A stretch of DNA of 38,295 nucleotides from Lachnospiraceae bacterium UBA1721 (lineage in GTDB: Bacteria > Bacillota > Clostridia > Lachnospirales > Lachnospiraceae), in contig DCIR01000088.1 of NCBI GenBank assembly GCA_002317155.1, positions 1 to 38,295 of the forward strand, written 5' to 3'. Numbering within the stretch: position 1 is the stretch's first letter; each line of letters begins with the position of its first letter. The position numbers were made by a program, and so were the translations under genes. The notes below the pieces were generated by a model. It saw only the letters and a program-made list of their open reading frames with translations. It searched no databases and was not told the origin of the DNA. Shown here one piece after another: positions 1-7,295 of the stretch.

Positions 1-129
1 ATAAGGAAACGTCACAGGAAAAATAAAAAATTTCAGAATTTTGTCAGAAAATTGGGAGTTTTGTCCTTTTCAAATACATAGCTGTCGGAAGGAGTGATCC
101 TTACTAATTTTGGAAAGGAGAAAAGACCT

Positions 130-534
130 ATGGGAATCAGTAGATACAACAGTGAAGGTTATTTTGACCCGGTTCCTCAGATGGCTGTAGCAGCAATCGA
201 AAAGGAAGCGAAGGAAGAACTTCACAAGTGGAGACCTCTTGTATATATCTGTTCACCGTTTTCAGGAGACATTGAAGGCAATACAGAAAAGGCAAGAAAG
301 TATAGCAGATTTGCAGTGGATGAAGGAGCAGTTCCTTTGGCACCACATTTATTACTTCCACAGTTTATGTCTGAAAAAAGCGAGAGAGAACTTGCAATGT
401 TTATGGACATGGTGTTCCTCGGCAGATGTGAGCAGTTGTGGGTATTTGGCAGCACCATTTCAAAGGGAATGGCTGCAGAGATTGAAAAGGCCAAGCAGAA
501 GAAAATGGTGATGAAAGGTTTGATATTCCTGTAG
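130..534 (+). CDS. DUF4406/DUF7768-like protein (nucleoside 2-deoxyribosyltransferase-like fold), probably frameshifted at its end
   Basis: A 134-residue protein. The start at ATG 130 is chosen because GGAAAGGAG sits 9 bases upstream; an in-frame GTG at 94 lacks this support. The family pattern is clear: VYICSPFSGD near residues 37-46, RFAVDEGAVPLAPHLLLPQFM, a RELAMFMDMVFLGRCEQLWVFG block and ISKGMAAEIEKA. This family resembles nucleoside 2-deoxyribosyltransferases, but its reaction is not established. Relatives, as I remember them, end in a short (I/V)-R-Y-F-like strand. Here the frame runs out as MVMKGLIFL, while the -1 frame reads MVMKRFDIPVEL and joins the next gene. One base may therefore have been lost at AAAGG 514-518. 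It is first in a likely operon that leads to the first AAA+/ClpP pair. Confidence 0.8.
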   Translation: MGISRYNSEGYFDPVPQMAVAAIEKEAKEELHKWRPLVYICSPFSGDIEGNTEKARKYSRFAVDEGAVPLAPHLLLPQFMSEKSERELAMFMDMVFLGRCEQLWVFGSTISKGMAAEIEKAKQKKMVMKGLIFL

Positions 535-581
535 AACTGACAGGAAAAGAAAAAAAGAATCATATAAATATTGTCAACAGC

Positions 582-1145
582 ATGAAGAAGGATTCACGTC
601 TTCCACTTTCAGAGTTTACAGATGTTTTACCCGGTAAATATACTAACCAGGTTTTTATATATGGAGTCGGAAGTCTTGAGGCTGTTGTCAGTGATTTGGG
701 TGTTGTTGAAAAGATTGAGAAAAAGCACCTAAATGGGACGATGGCGGATATAGCCTTTAGACCATATGAAGAAATTCAAAAACGAAAGGACGCTAATGTA
801 GCTTCATTTCATCTAATCGTTGATAATTGTGAGTCAAGTTTTTTGGATGAAATTGAGGAATCGTTAGCAGGACATACGATAGATTATAACAATTTGGCAG
901 AAGCCTTCAGTAAAGCAGAGATTCGTACTGCTACCCTTGATGGAGACAATATCTACCTATATCTTGATGCTACGCGCAGACCAAATGAAATGAGAGTCAG
1001 TATCGAGAATGAAAGATATATTTTTACTCGTAAAGACATTCTGTGGAAGGTATTGGGTAAGGCATCCGATAAAAAACAGCTGGATAATATTATAGCAAAA
1101 GCAATGCTGCTGGGAATAGTTAAGTTTGAAAAGAAAGACAACTAA
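582..1145 (+). CDS. Uncharacterised protein, possibly the C-terminal part of a fusion with the preceding gene
   Basis: 187 residues from ATG 582; I do not recognise the family. No ribosome binding site precedes this ATG. The same frame is open back to about 487, overlaps the end of the preceding gene and has no ATG, GTG or TTG in that stretch. The extension reads ENGDERFDIPVELTGKEKK, which looks like real protein. Either translation enters by frameshift from the upstream gene, or a single-base deletion has split a 338-residue fusion (130-1145). The product is acidic in the middle (CESSFLDEIEESL) and ends in a Lys-rich helical segment. No membrane segment or signal peptide is visible. Its place ahead of an AAA+/ClpP pair could fit a substrate or adaptor role, but that is speculation. 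Confidence 0.6.
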   Translation: MKKDSRLPLSEFTDVLPGKYTNQVFIYGVGSLEAVVSDLGVVEKIEKKHLNGTMADIAFRPYEEIQKRKDANVASFHLIVDNCESSFLDEIEESLAGHTIDYNNLAEAFSKAEIRTATLDGDNIYLYLDATRRPNEMRVSIENERYIFTRKDILWKVLGKASDKKQLDNIIAKAMLLGIVKFEKKDN

Positions 1146-1181
1146 AAATAAGAAGAGCAAAAGTGATAGGGAGGCAAAAAT

Positions 1182-1958
1182 ATGATAAAGAGTTGGAAAT
1201 GGAATACTTGCGATCATGAAGAGTCAATATCATTTGATGATTTATTGACAGAGCTTGCTAATAAGGATGAAGTTACTCTTGCCAATGGAACAACACATAT
1301 TAGCACAGCGATCTCTCATTTTATAGGTGAAATACCTGTTAAAAAAATAGTGGTTAAGAGATTAGCTAATCTTCTATCGAATGGAATTGTGTGTGAAAAC
1401 CCTTCAGAATATGAAGATACTATACTTGCATTTGATACAGTGTCTGATTTTGATATGGCATCTATGGTTAAGCCGGAGCTTCTCAGATGTGAGTATTGTG
1501 GAGGCTTTCCTAAGTATGACTACTGGAATATGACAAGTGTTGACAAGATGAACGGTATATATGATTCATCGACAACAGAGTGTTTTTGCAGTGGAAAGTG
1601 TATTCAGGCTGCTATTCGAAGTAAGTGGTCCGGAGATGGAGTTGAATCACCTGAAAAAATTATTTTGGATTATATAGATCCGGTTGCGTTAGGAGAATCT
1701 AGACGAGACTTAACAGTTTTTGGGAAACCGGGTACATGCTCAGAGATATTAAGTGTAGCTGTAACATTAAATGACACAGTTAAGAAAAATAATTATACAT
1801 ATTATGATGATCCTCTTGATTTTAGCAAGGGATTTGAAAGCGTGATAGAGATTAAGAAGGATTATCCGGACTGTATTAATACAGATTCACTTTATAGACA
1901 GGTATTTATAAGACGTGAATTACCAAAATCAGTGATTGATGAAGAGGAGGAAGAATAA
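1182..1958 (+). CDS. Uncharacterised Cys-motif protein, upstream partner of the AAA+/ClpP pair
   Basis: 258 residues, ATG 1182 with GGGAGG about 7 bases upstream. No family recognised. Residues 102-106 (RCEYC) give C103 and C106, and residues 134-140 (CFCSGKC) give C134, C136 and C140. Together these could form a zinc site. The C-terminus is a run of Glu. The stop codon TAA abuts the ATG of the AAA+ gene at 1959, so the two are almost certainly translationally coupled, and a role with that ATPase (adaptor, inhibitor or substrate) is plausible. No signal peptide or membrane segment; expected in the cytoplasm. Confidence 0.7.
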   Translation: MIKSWKWNTCDHEESISFDDLLTELANKDEVTLANGTTHISTAISHFIGEIPVKKIVVKRLANLLSNGIVCENPSEYEDTILAFDTVSDFDMASMVKPELLRCEYCGGFPKYDYWNMTSVDKMNGIYDSSTTECFCSGKCIQAAIRSKWSGDGVESPEKIILDYIDPVALGESRRDLTVFGKPGTCSEILSVAVTLNDTVKKNNYTYYDDPLDFSKGFESVIEIKKDYPDCINTDSLYRQVFIRRELPKSVIDEEEEE

Positions 1959-3887
1959 ATGAAGAAACTGAATTTACTTAAGCCTAGTGTCAAGACAGGG
2001 TTCCTGGCTAATGGTAGGGGCCAGAGAGTTGAATATTTGGATATTTGGCAGAGCACACTTAATAAGGAGAAATTGGCAGAAGATATAAAAAATGGTGCAA
2101 GTCTTTACAAGGAACTCAATGAACTTGTTAAAAAGAAGCCGTCGCGAGTAGTTGTGGTTAATTGTCATACCAGAGAGGAAGGTTTAGTTGCGGCGGAGTA
2201 TTTACTCAGTATTTATAACGATGAGGATGGGTATAATCCGGATGATTATGATTACAATGAATATGGATTCACGATAGAGGATGATATTAATACTGATGAA
2301 GATGATGTGGATCTGGAATGTACGAGCTGGGAAGACGAAACGGAGTGGGTCGAGAATGCCTATATGGTGCCAATTATATCTGCCAGTTGCCTACAGATGG
2401 AAAATTCATTCAATTCGATAGGGATGGGTGGTTTTGGACTGGGTGTAGCCAATAGAGGACCAAGGCCTCTGCCTTACTGGGCTGATGCCAGACACGAGCC
2501 GGTTATTATCTGGAGACATAATCTGCAGTATTCCTCTAGTTTTTCGGATGATTGTCGACGATTCGAGCGCAACAGACATTTGATTATTATTAATATTCTA
2601 GGTGAGTACTGTTCTGAAGAAGATGATGATGATGAGCTTGATACAGATAGCCTCAAAAACAAGGATATGATATCACCGCAGATGCTTGATTTTATACTTG
2701 ATTATGAAGCAGAGTGTATTAATGTCGACATGTCTGATAACGCCAGAGAGAAGTTTTTGCAGGTAGCGTTTGAAAGCATTGTAAATTCTTACAATTATGT
2801 TTTATGTAGTAGATTCCCTGTAAAAAAGATAGTAGATAAGGTTAGAGGTTATAGTAGTCCTAACAAGCTTGAAACTATGGATAAGATTATTCGTTATCTT
2901 AGGAAGCGTGATACAAGTGGAAAGAAGAAACTGTCAGAGGTAGATTTTGATTTTCTTAAGTTGTTTAAGATGGAAGAGATTCCGGATGATCAGAAGTCTG
3001 CGAAGAAGCTTGAGAATAACCTGGTTGGAATGGACAGTGTTAAGGAACAGGTTCGAGGCATCGTAGATGTTATGAAGTACAACAAGCAAAGACAGAGAAT
3101 GGGTCTCAGTACAGGTGGATTTCACAACGTTCATATGCTGATAGGTGCGCCCGGTACAGCCAAGACTACAGTTGCACAGTTTATGGGAACTATGATGCAG
3201 GAGGAGAAGCTGCTTACAGGTAAGAAGTTTATAAGTATAAATGGTTCAGAGCTTAAGGGAATGTTTGTTGGCCATACGGCGCCTAAAGTAAAAAAGATTT
3301 TCGAAGAGAATGATATCATTTTTATTGATGAGGCGTATTCTATCTGCTCTTCAAGTAATGGCGAGATGGATACATATTCACAGGAAGCTATTGCACAGCT
3401 CATTATTGAACTGGAATCTCATGGAATGGATAGGTTAGTTCTATTTGCCGGATACGGTGGAAAAAATGTGAGTGAAAAAGACAACAAAATGAATGAGTTT
3501 CTCAAGTCTAACCCCGGAATCAGAAGCCGAATCAATTCTACGATATTCTTCGAATCATATACAGCTGAGCAGATGGTGGAGATTTTCTATAGACAGGCTG
3601 ATATGGCAGGTTATAAGGCGGACCGTAAGGCTGCAGAGGATATTAAGAATTATTTTGCAACCAGAATAAATGATCGCGACTTTGGTAATGGTCGTGAAGC
3701 AAGGTCCCTTCTTGAAAATGCAACTATGTTTGTAGCAAAGCGTCTCTCAGGAATAGAGGAAGATAAACTTACTCGCAAGATGCTTGTTGAGATCAAGGCG
3801 GAAGATATACGAAAGGCCATAAACAAAGCTAAAGACATGCATGAGATGCAGCGAGTACGTGTAGCGGATTATGGTTTTGCAGTGTAG
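1959..3887 (+). CDS. CbbX/SpoVK-type AAA+ ATPase with a novel N-terminal half (cassette 1)
   Basis: 642 residues; the ATG directly follows the previous stop and GAGGAGG lies in the end of that gene. Residues 355-630 form a CbbX/SpoVK-type AAA+ module: LVGMDSVKEQV, Walker A GAPGTAKT 396-403, pore loop MFVGHTAPK with F436-V437-G438, Walker B IIFIDEAY (D457, E458), sensor 1 near FAGYG, arginine-finger region NPGIRSRI 518-525 and sensor 2 region DFGNGREARSLLENA. The last Gly of the usual Walker A is Ala. The aromatic pore loop suggests a threading unfoldase. Residues 1-340 are unrecognised, very acidic in places (90-130, 219-230), and include a hydrophobic strand pattern (PSRVVVVNCH) suggestive of a degenerate nucleotide-binding fold. 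The protein ends ADYGFAV. A clpP-like gene follows 22 bases downstream. Confidence 0.88.
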   Translation: MKKLNLLKPSVKTGFLANGRGQRVEYLDIWQSTLNKEKLAEDIKNGASLYKELNELVKKKPSRVVVVNCHTREEGLVAAEYLLSIYNDEDGYNPDDYDYNEYGFTIEDDINTDEDDVDLECTSWEDETEWVENAYMVPIISASCLQMENSFNSIGMGGFGLGVANRGPRPLPYWADARHEPVIIWRHNLQYSSSFSDDCRRFERNRHLIIINILGEYCSEEDDDDELDTDSLKNKDMISPQMLDFILDYEAECINVDMSDNAREKFLQVAFESIVNSYNYVLCSRFPVKKIVDKVRGYSSPNKLETMDKIIRYLRKRDTSGKKKLSEVDFDFLKLFKMEEIPDDQKSAKKLENNLVGMDSVKEQVRGIVDVMKYNKQRQRMGLSTGGFHNVHMLIGAPGTAKTTVAQFMGTMMQEEKLLTGKKFISINGSELKGMFVGHTAPKVKKIFEENDIIFIDEAYSICSSSNGEMDTYSQEAIAQLIIELESHGMDRLVLFAGYGGKNVSEKDNKMNEFLKSNPGIRSRINSTIFFESYTAEQMVEIFYRQADMAGYKADRKAAEDIKNYFATRINDRDFGNGREARSLLENATMFVAKRLSGIEEDKLTRKMLVEIKAEDIRKAINKAKDMHEMQRVRVADYGFAV

Positions 3888-3909
3888 TGATTATAAGGAG
3901 GAAAAAGTA

Positions 3910-4470
3910 ATGATTATAAATCCCGTATGCTTCGATGAGAATGGCAGAGGCAGTGATATTTTTTCAAGTAACCTTAAGAATAGAATAGTACACCTTGTAG
4001 GTGAGATTAATGACGAGCTGGCCGCTAGTATAGTGGCCCAGCTCCTGCAGTTAGATGCAGAAGGGACTGGTGATATAAAGCTATATATTAACAGTCCCGG
4101 CGGTTCAGTAAGTGCCGGTCTCGCAATATACGATACCATGCAGTATTTGAAGAGTGATATAGCAACAATATGTCTTGGCCGCGCAGCCAGTATGGGTGCG
4201 GTTATTTTGTCAGGTGGGACAAAGGGCAAGCGAGCAATCCTGCCACACGGCGAAGTTATGATACATCAACCGTCAGGTGGCATGGAGGGTCAGGCATCAG
4301 ACATTCTGATTTCAGCCGATCATATTCGTGATACAAAGAGGATATTGAATGAAATAATATCAGCTAACTGTAATAAAGATTACGAAGAAGTATGTAAAGA
4401 CACAGATAGAGATTTCTGGATGAAAGCAGATGTGGCAAAAGAATATGGAATCGTAGATAAAGTGCTATAA
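3910..4470 (+). CDS. clpP: ClpP-family serine peptidase (cassette 1)
   Basis: 186 residues. ATG 3910 is chosen because TAAGGAGGAAAAAG stands just before it; an upstream in-frame ATG at 3871 lies inside the ATPase gene. The ClpP fold motifs are complete: LYINSPGGSVSAGLAIYDTM, catalytic S94 in AASMGA, H119 in MIHQPSGG and D168 in DTDRDFW, plus EYGIVDKVL at the end. It should form tetradecameric chambers that cut unfolded chains. It is slightly shorter than housekeeping ClpP (about 194), with no propeptide and little C-terminal tail, and the usual TGQ after the handle helix is NCN. It lies in one operon with the CbbX-type ATPase rather than clpX. A terminator follows at 4495. I see nothing missing that would make it inactive. 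Confidence 0.93.
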   Translation: MIINPVCFDENGRGSDIFSSNLKNRIVHLVGEINDELAASIVAQLLQLDAEGTGDIKLYINSPGGSVSAGLAIYDTMQYLKSDIATICLGRAASMGAVILSGGTKGKRAILPHGEVMIHQPSGGMEGQASDILISADHIRDTKRILNEIISANCNKDYEEVCKDTDRDFWMKADVAKEYGIVDKVL

Positions 4471-4494
4471 CTTAAAAGAAAACACAATAATTGA

Positions 4495-4534
4495 AAACAC
4501 AGGCGTCTGATATGAAAGGGCGCTTGTGTTTTTT
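4495..4534 (+). terminator. Rho-independent terminator of the first AAA+/ClpP operon
   Basis: Stem AAACACAGGCG (4495-4505) pairs with CGCTTGTGTTT (4521-4531) with one G-T pair, followed by a run of six T. Confidence 0.85.
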
Positions 4535-4817
4535 ATTTATAAATCCCAATATGAATATAGAGACAGGGGATGGCTGGTTTGATTTGCTATACAATTTTAT
4601 AAAAACATATTCGGAATGACGTGGCTGTGGTACTTGGGGGTAAGGAAACATGTCGACAATTTGATTCGAGAGTAATATCATTATTTAATAAAAGGTACGT
4701 CCTTTTTCGAAATTGTAACACTATTTAAGTGTGATGATACGTATAAAATATGTCAGAAGTGCTCTGACATATTATTTAAGCCACTAGCTGTCAAATAAGA
4801 ATCTTTGGGGGACTTTT
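4535..4817. other. Intergenic stretch with one strong inverted repeat
   Basis: No convincing gene in either direction. The only structure I see is an 11-bp perfect inverted repeat AATATGTCAGA / TCTGACATATT (4747-4773) with a 5-base spacer and no T-run, so it is more likely an operator or an RNA hairpin ahead of the gene at 4818 than a terminator. Confidence 0.5.
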
Positions 4818-5102
4818 ATGAAGAGAGTAAAGAATCTAAGTTATGGTAATGACGAAATCAAAGTTACTATTATTTTTAAAGATGATTGCATTTATGTTAA
4901 GTCATCGTATGATTTTATGGATTACGGAACCGGAAATAGAATCGGTCGAATATATGGATCAAAGGAAGGATCTGTCTCTGTGGCAGAGAGTCAGACGATT
5001 GGAGAATTAAGGCAAAAAGTTTTGAGAGAAATCGATCGCATTTCTCCATATGGAATACCTGAAAAAGATTTGCCACTGGGCGATTTTGAGTGTTATTTAT
5101 GA
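4818..5102 (+). CDS. Small uncharacterised protein
   Basis: 94 residues, ATG 4818 with GGGGGA 6 bases upstream. No family recognised. It has a beta-strand-like N-terminal half (EIKVTIIFKDDCIYVKSS) and a C-terminal helix (TIGELRQKVLREIDRI), so probably a small folded cytoplasmic protein. Its TGA overlaps the ATG of the next, broken gene (ATGA at 5099-5102), which indicates coupled translation. Confidence 0.65.
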   Translation: MKRVKNLSYGNDEIKVTIIFKDDCIYVKSSYDFMDYGTGNRIGRIYGSKEGSVSVAESQTIGELRQKVLREIDRISPYGIPEKDLPLGDFECYL

Positions 5103-5297
5103 TTATTGAGGGAAGATTAATAGCAGTTGATATATATAATAAAATGAGTTTACTAAATAGAATTAGTAATTTTTTCTCGTTTTGACACGATTAATGTGGA
5201 TGCACCTGAACCAATTGTGATACCTAGTTGTAATGAGGATATATCATTTTATGAGTGGCAAAAGGAAATGTGTGCATCAATTGATAGTGGGGTATAA
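5099..5297 (+). pseudogene. Small gene broken by a one-base frameshift in a T6 run
   Basis: Starts at ATG 5099, overlapping the previous stop. The frame reads MIIEGRLIAVDIYNKMSLLN and then hits TGA after the six T at 5170-5175. If one T is removed the frame continues as SNFSRFDTINVDAPEPIV and ends at TAA 5295-5297 with a sensible 65-residue acidic protein containing FYEWQKEMC. The length (199 nt, one more than a multiple of three) fits a single inserted base. It could be a true inactivating mutation, a sequencing error, or slippage-dependent expression. The product is not recognised. Confidence 0.6.
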
Positions 5298-5300
5298 GAT

Positions 5301-5462
5301 ATGAATAAGAATTCATTTATAAACGGAATACTCGAAATTATATTTATCATATCGATATTTGTATCGATAAAGATTCCGATTGCCTTACTTTTTAGTTTGG
5401 TAATCGCAAGTGCTGCTATTGTTGTAAATGTGGCAGCGGCAAAACAGAATAAGCTTAAATAA
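5301..5462 (+). CDS. Small two-helix membrane protein
   Basis: 53 residues starting MNKNSFINGILEIIF, 3 bases after the preceding stop. The sequence is almost wholly hydrophobic: FINGILEIIFIISIFVSI, a short KIP turn, then ALLFSLVIASAAIVVNVAAA and a basic tail KQNKLK. That gives two transmembrane helices with both ends probably in the cytoplasm. The ribosome binding site is weak (GTGGGG), so it may depend on coupling with the broken gene upstream. A terminator follows directly. Function unknown. Confidence 0.6.
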   Translation: MNKNSFINGILEIIFIISIFVSIKIPIALLFSLVIASAAIVVNVAAAKQNKLK

Positions 5463-5467
5463 TTATC

Positions 5468-5499
5468 AGGCTTCTACTTTATGTAGGAGCCTTAATTTT
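5468..5499 (+). terminator. Rho-independent terminator
   Basis: Stem AGGCTTCTAC (5468-5477) with GTAGGAGCCT (5483-5492), loop TTTAT, then TAATTTTT. It ends the 4818-5462 gene group. Confidence 0.8.
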
Positions 5500-5599
5500 T
5501 ATCAAATTTATAGTTGCGACACGCACCTAAAGGTGCTTTATTGACTGCAAGTTAATTTCTACGAACAATGTGATTGAAGTGATCAAGGAGGTGTTGATT

Positions 5600-6058
5600 A
5601 TGCTTAGAGAGAATAAACTTGCAGCCCGTGTAAATGATTGTACTATTAAATACAAGCCTTTTGTGAATTTGTATCAGGAATTGTGTAAGTTGGATACTCC
5701 ATACATTTGGGTAAGGCAGTATGATTACAAATGGCGTGGCTCACGAACATATAAGGATGTGCTCTATTATATAGATGATATTGAGATACATGAAGGTAAG
5801 GTCATGTATGCCTATGATTCTAGCGGTTGGGAATTACCGGACAGCTGCATAGATGAGCTAATACTTAAGCTGCAATATACCCTAAATGGTGAAATCTGCG
5901 ATGTAAGTGAACACATTAAGATTGATAGGTTTAATAGGTTTAATAGATTTGACTATAAATCAATCGTTGAATTGTTAGATAATTACGATTTACGGGTACC
6001 TACCGAGCAGGAGTTACTTGATGCAGAATTTGTAGATGGAATACCTGTTTTAACCTAG
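5600..6058 (+). CDS. Uncharacterised protein
   Basis: 152 residues. ATG 5600 is chosen because AAGGAGGTG is 8 bases upstream; an in-frame ATG at 5570 would put that site inside the gene. No known family. The protein is rich in Tyr and Trp (YIWVRQYDYKWRG) and acidic toward the end. A 9-base tandem repeat around 5929-5950 encodes RFNRFNRFD. Single-gene unit closed by a terminator at 6105. Probably cytoplasmic; function unknown. Confidence 0.7.
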   Translation: MLRENKLAARVNDCTIKYKPFVNLYQELCKLDTPYIWVRQYDYKWRGSRTYKDVLYYIDDIEIHEGKVMYAYDSSGWELPDSCIDELILKLQYTLNGEICDVSEHIKIDRFNRFNRFDYKSIVELLDNYDLRVPTEQELLDAEFVDGIPVLT

Positions 6059-6104
6059 GACGAATCAAAAACAATACCTGATAATAACATATGTATTTGG
6101 CAGC

Positions 6105-6141
6105 AGCGGAGCGATTTTGTGGAAAATCCTCCGCTATTTTT
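6105..6141 (+). terminator. Rho-independent terminator
   Basis: AGCGGA-GCG-ATTTT (6105-6118) pairs with AAAAT-CC-TCCGCT (6123-6135) around a GTGG loop, followed by ATTTTT. Confidence 0.85.
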
Positions 6142-6202
6142 GTATAATTAAATAGAACGCTATTAGCCTATTGTCCGTTAGGAAGAAATGGACGGTTGCT
6201 AG

Positions 6203-6222
6203 TTTGAAAAAATTTTTTCAAA
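6203..6222. promoter_or_regulatory. Perfect 20-bp A/T palindrome upstream of the sigma factor gene
   Basis: TTTGAAAAAATTTTTTCAAA is its own reverse complement. It lies 90 bases before the sigma factor start. It may be an operator or a curved UP-like element. Confidence 0.35.
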
Positions 6223-6312
6223 AATTTTAAAAATAAAAAAGGAAATTGTTCATCAGTCTCCAATAATACAATTACGACGCTAAAAATTGGATTATATATG
6301 GAGGAGACCTTT

Positions 6313-7272
6313 ATGAAGAAAATGAACAATGTACTTTTTAACAATGAGCCTACTGTTGATGAACTCGCAAAGGTTGAGAACGAGCTTTGCGGCGAGAAGG
6401 AATGCATGATTGAGTCTGGTGATGATTGTGTATCAGATGGACTCACTATGTATCTGAACAGTATCGGAGCGTATGATCTTCTTTCATTAGAAGAAGAGCA
6501 GGAGCTCGCCAGAGTAATCCGTGAGGGCGGAAGTGATGCTGACGAGGCCAGAAATGCTTTGGTATTGGCTAACCTACGCTTGGTTATGTTTTATGCCAAG
6601 AGATTCGTTGGCAGAGGAGTAGAGCTTGAGGACCTTAATACTATGGGTATTGAGGGACTTATCAGAGCTGCTGAAAAATATGATTATTCATTGGGCTACA
6701 AGTTTAGTACCTATGCCAGCTGGTGGATTATCCAGTCAATGAATAGAGGCATCGCTGAAGAGAGTCAGACTGTGCGTATCCCTGTTCACACATGGGAGTG
6801 TCTCGGCAAGATTCTGAAGGCTAAGAAGGAGTATTCTATTATCAATGGATGCGAGCCTTCTGTTGAAGAGTTATGTGAGATGACTGAGCTGAGTCAGATC
6901 AAGGTTGAGAGAGCGTTGAAGGCGATGTATACCATGTGTTCGCTGGATGCTTCTGTGGCTGATGACAGTGAGGCTACCATCGGTGAGTTCATCAGGGATG
7001 AGAAAGCAATCAACCCTTGTGAAAGTGTGATAATTGATGATCTCAGTGAAGGAATCAAAAAGGTACTGAGCATGCTGGATCCCAAGGAGGCGCGTGTCCT
7101 TAGCCTCAGAAATGGAATCGGATGCGAAGAGCCGATGTCATTGGAACAGATTGCCAAGCTTGATGAGTTCAAGGTGTCGCGTGAACGCATCAGACAGATT
7201 GAGCAAAAAGCAATCAACAGAATCAAGCGCACTCCAAGTATGAGAAATCTTCTTGAAGATTATGTCGCATAA
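6313..7272 (+). CDS. Alternative sigma-70 factor, group 2-like
   Basis: 319 residues. ATG 6313 is preferred over ATG 6298 because GGAGGAG falls between them with ideal spacing. Region 1.2 (YLNSIGAYDLLSLEEEQELA), region 2 (NLRLVMFYAKRF, then YKFSTYASWWIIQSMNRGIA and VRIPVHTWE), region 3, and region 4 (LSLRNGIG, then VSRERIRQIEQKAINRIKR) are all present, so it should bind core RNA polymerase and both promoter elements. There is no long region 1.1, so it is not the primary RpoD. Regions 2.4 and 4.2 are close to RpoD, implying -10/-35-like targets. It is followed 23 bases on by a nuclease gene. Targets are unknown; nearby accessory genes are an obvious possibility. Confidence 0.92.
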   Translation: MKKMNNVLFNNEPTVDELAKVENELCGEKECMIESGDDCVSDGLTMYLNSIGAYDLLSLEEEQELARVIREGGSDADEARNALVLANLRLVMFYAKRFVGRGVELEDLNTMGIEGLIRAAEKYDYSLGYKFSTYASWWIIQSMNRGIAEESQTVRIPVHTWECLGKILKAKKEYSIINGCEPSVEELCEMTELSQIKVERALKAMYTMCSLDASVADDSEATIGEFIRDEKAINPCESVIIDDLSEGIKKVLSMLDPKEARVLSLRNGIGCEEPMSLEQIAKLDEFKVSRERIRQIEQKAINRIKRTPSMRNLLEDYVA

Positions 7273-7295
7273 TATAGTTACATTAGGAGGTCAAG

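Noticed and set aside
1..93. Promoter before the first gene
   Set aside because: TTGTCA and TTGTCC are present but no -10 sequence is found at acceptable spacing.
3910..4470. Housekeeping clpP
   Set aside because: Not next to clpX or tig, is duplicated in the window, and has shared differences from the usual protein; a specialised copy is more likely.
4472..4681. 69-residue minus-strand frame downstream of the first clpP
   Set aside because: It runs through the terminator hairpin and has no ribosome binding site.
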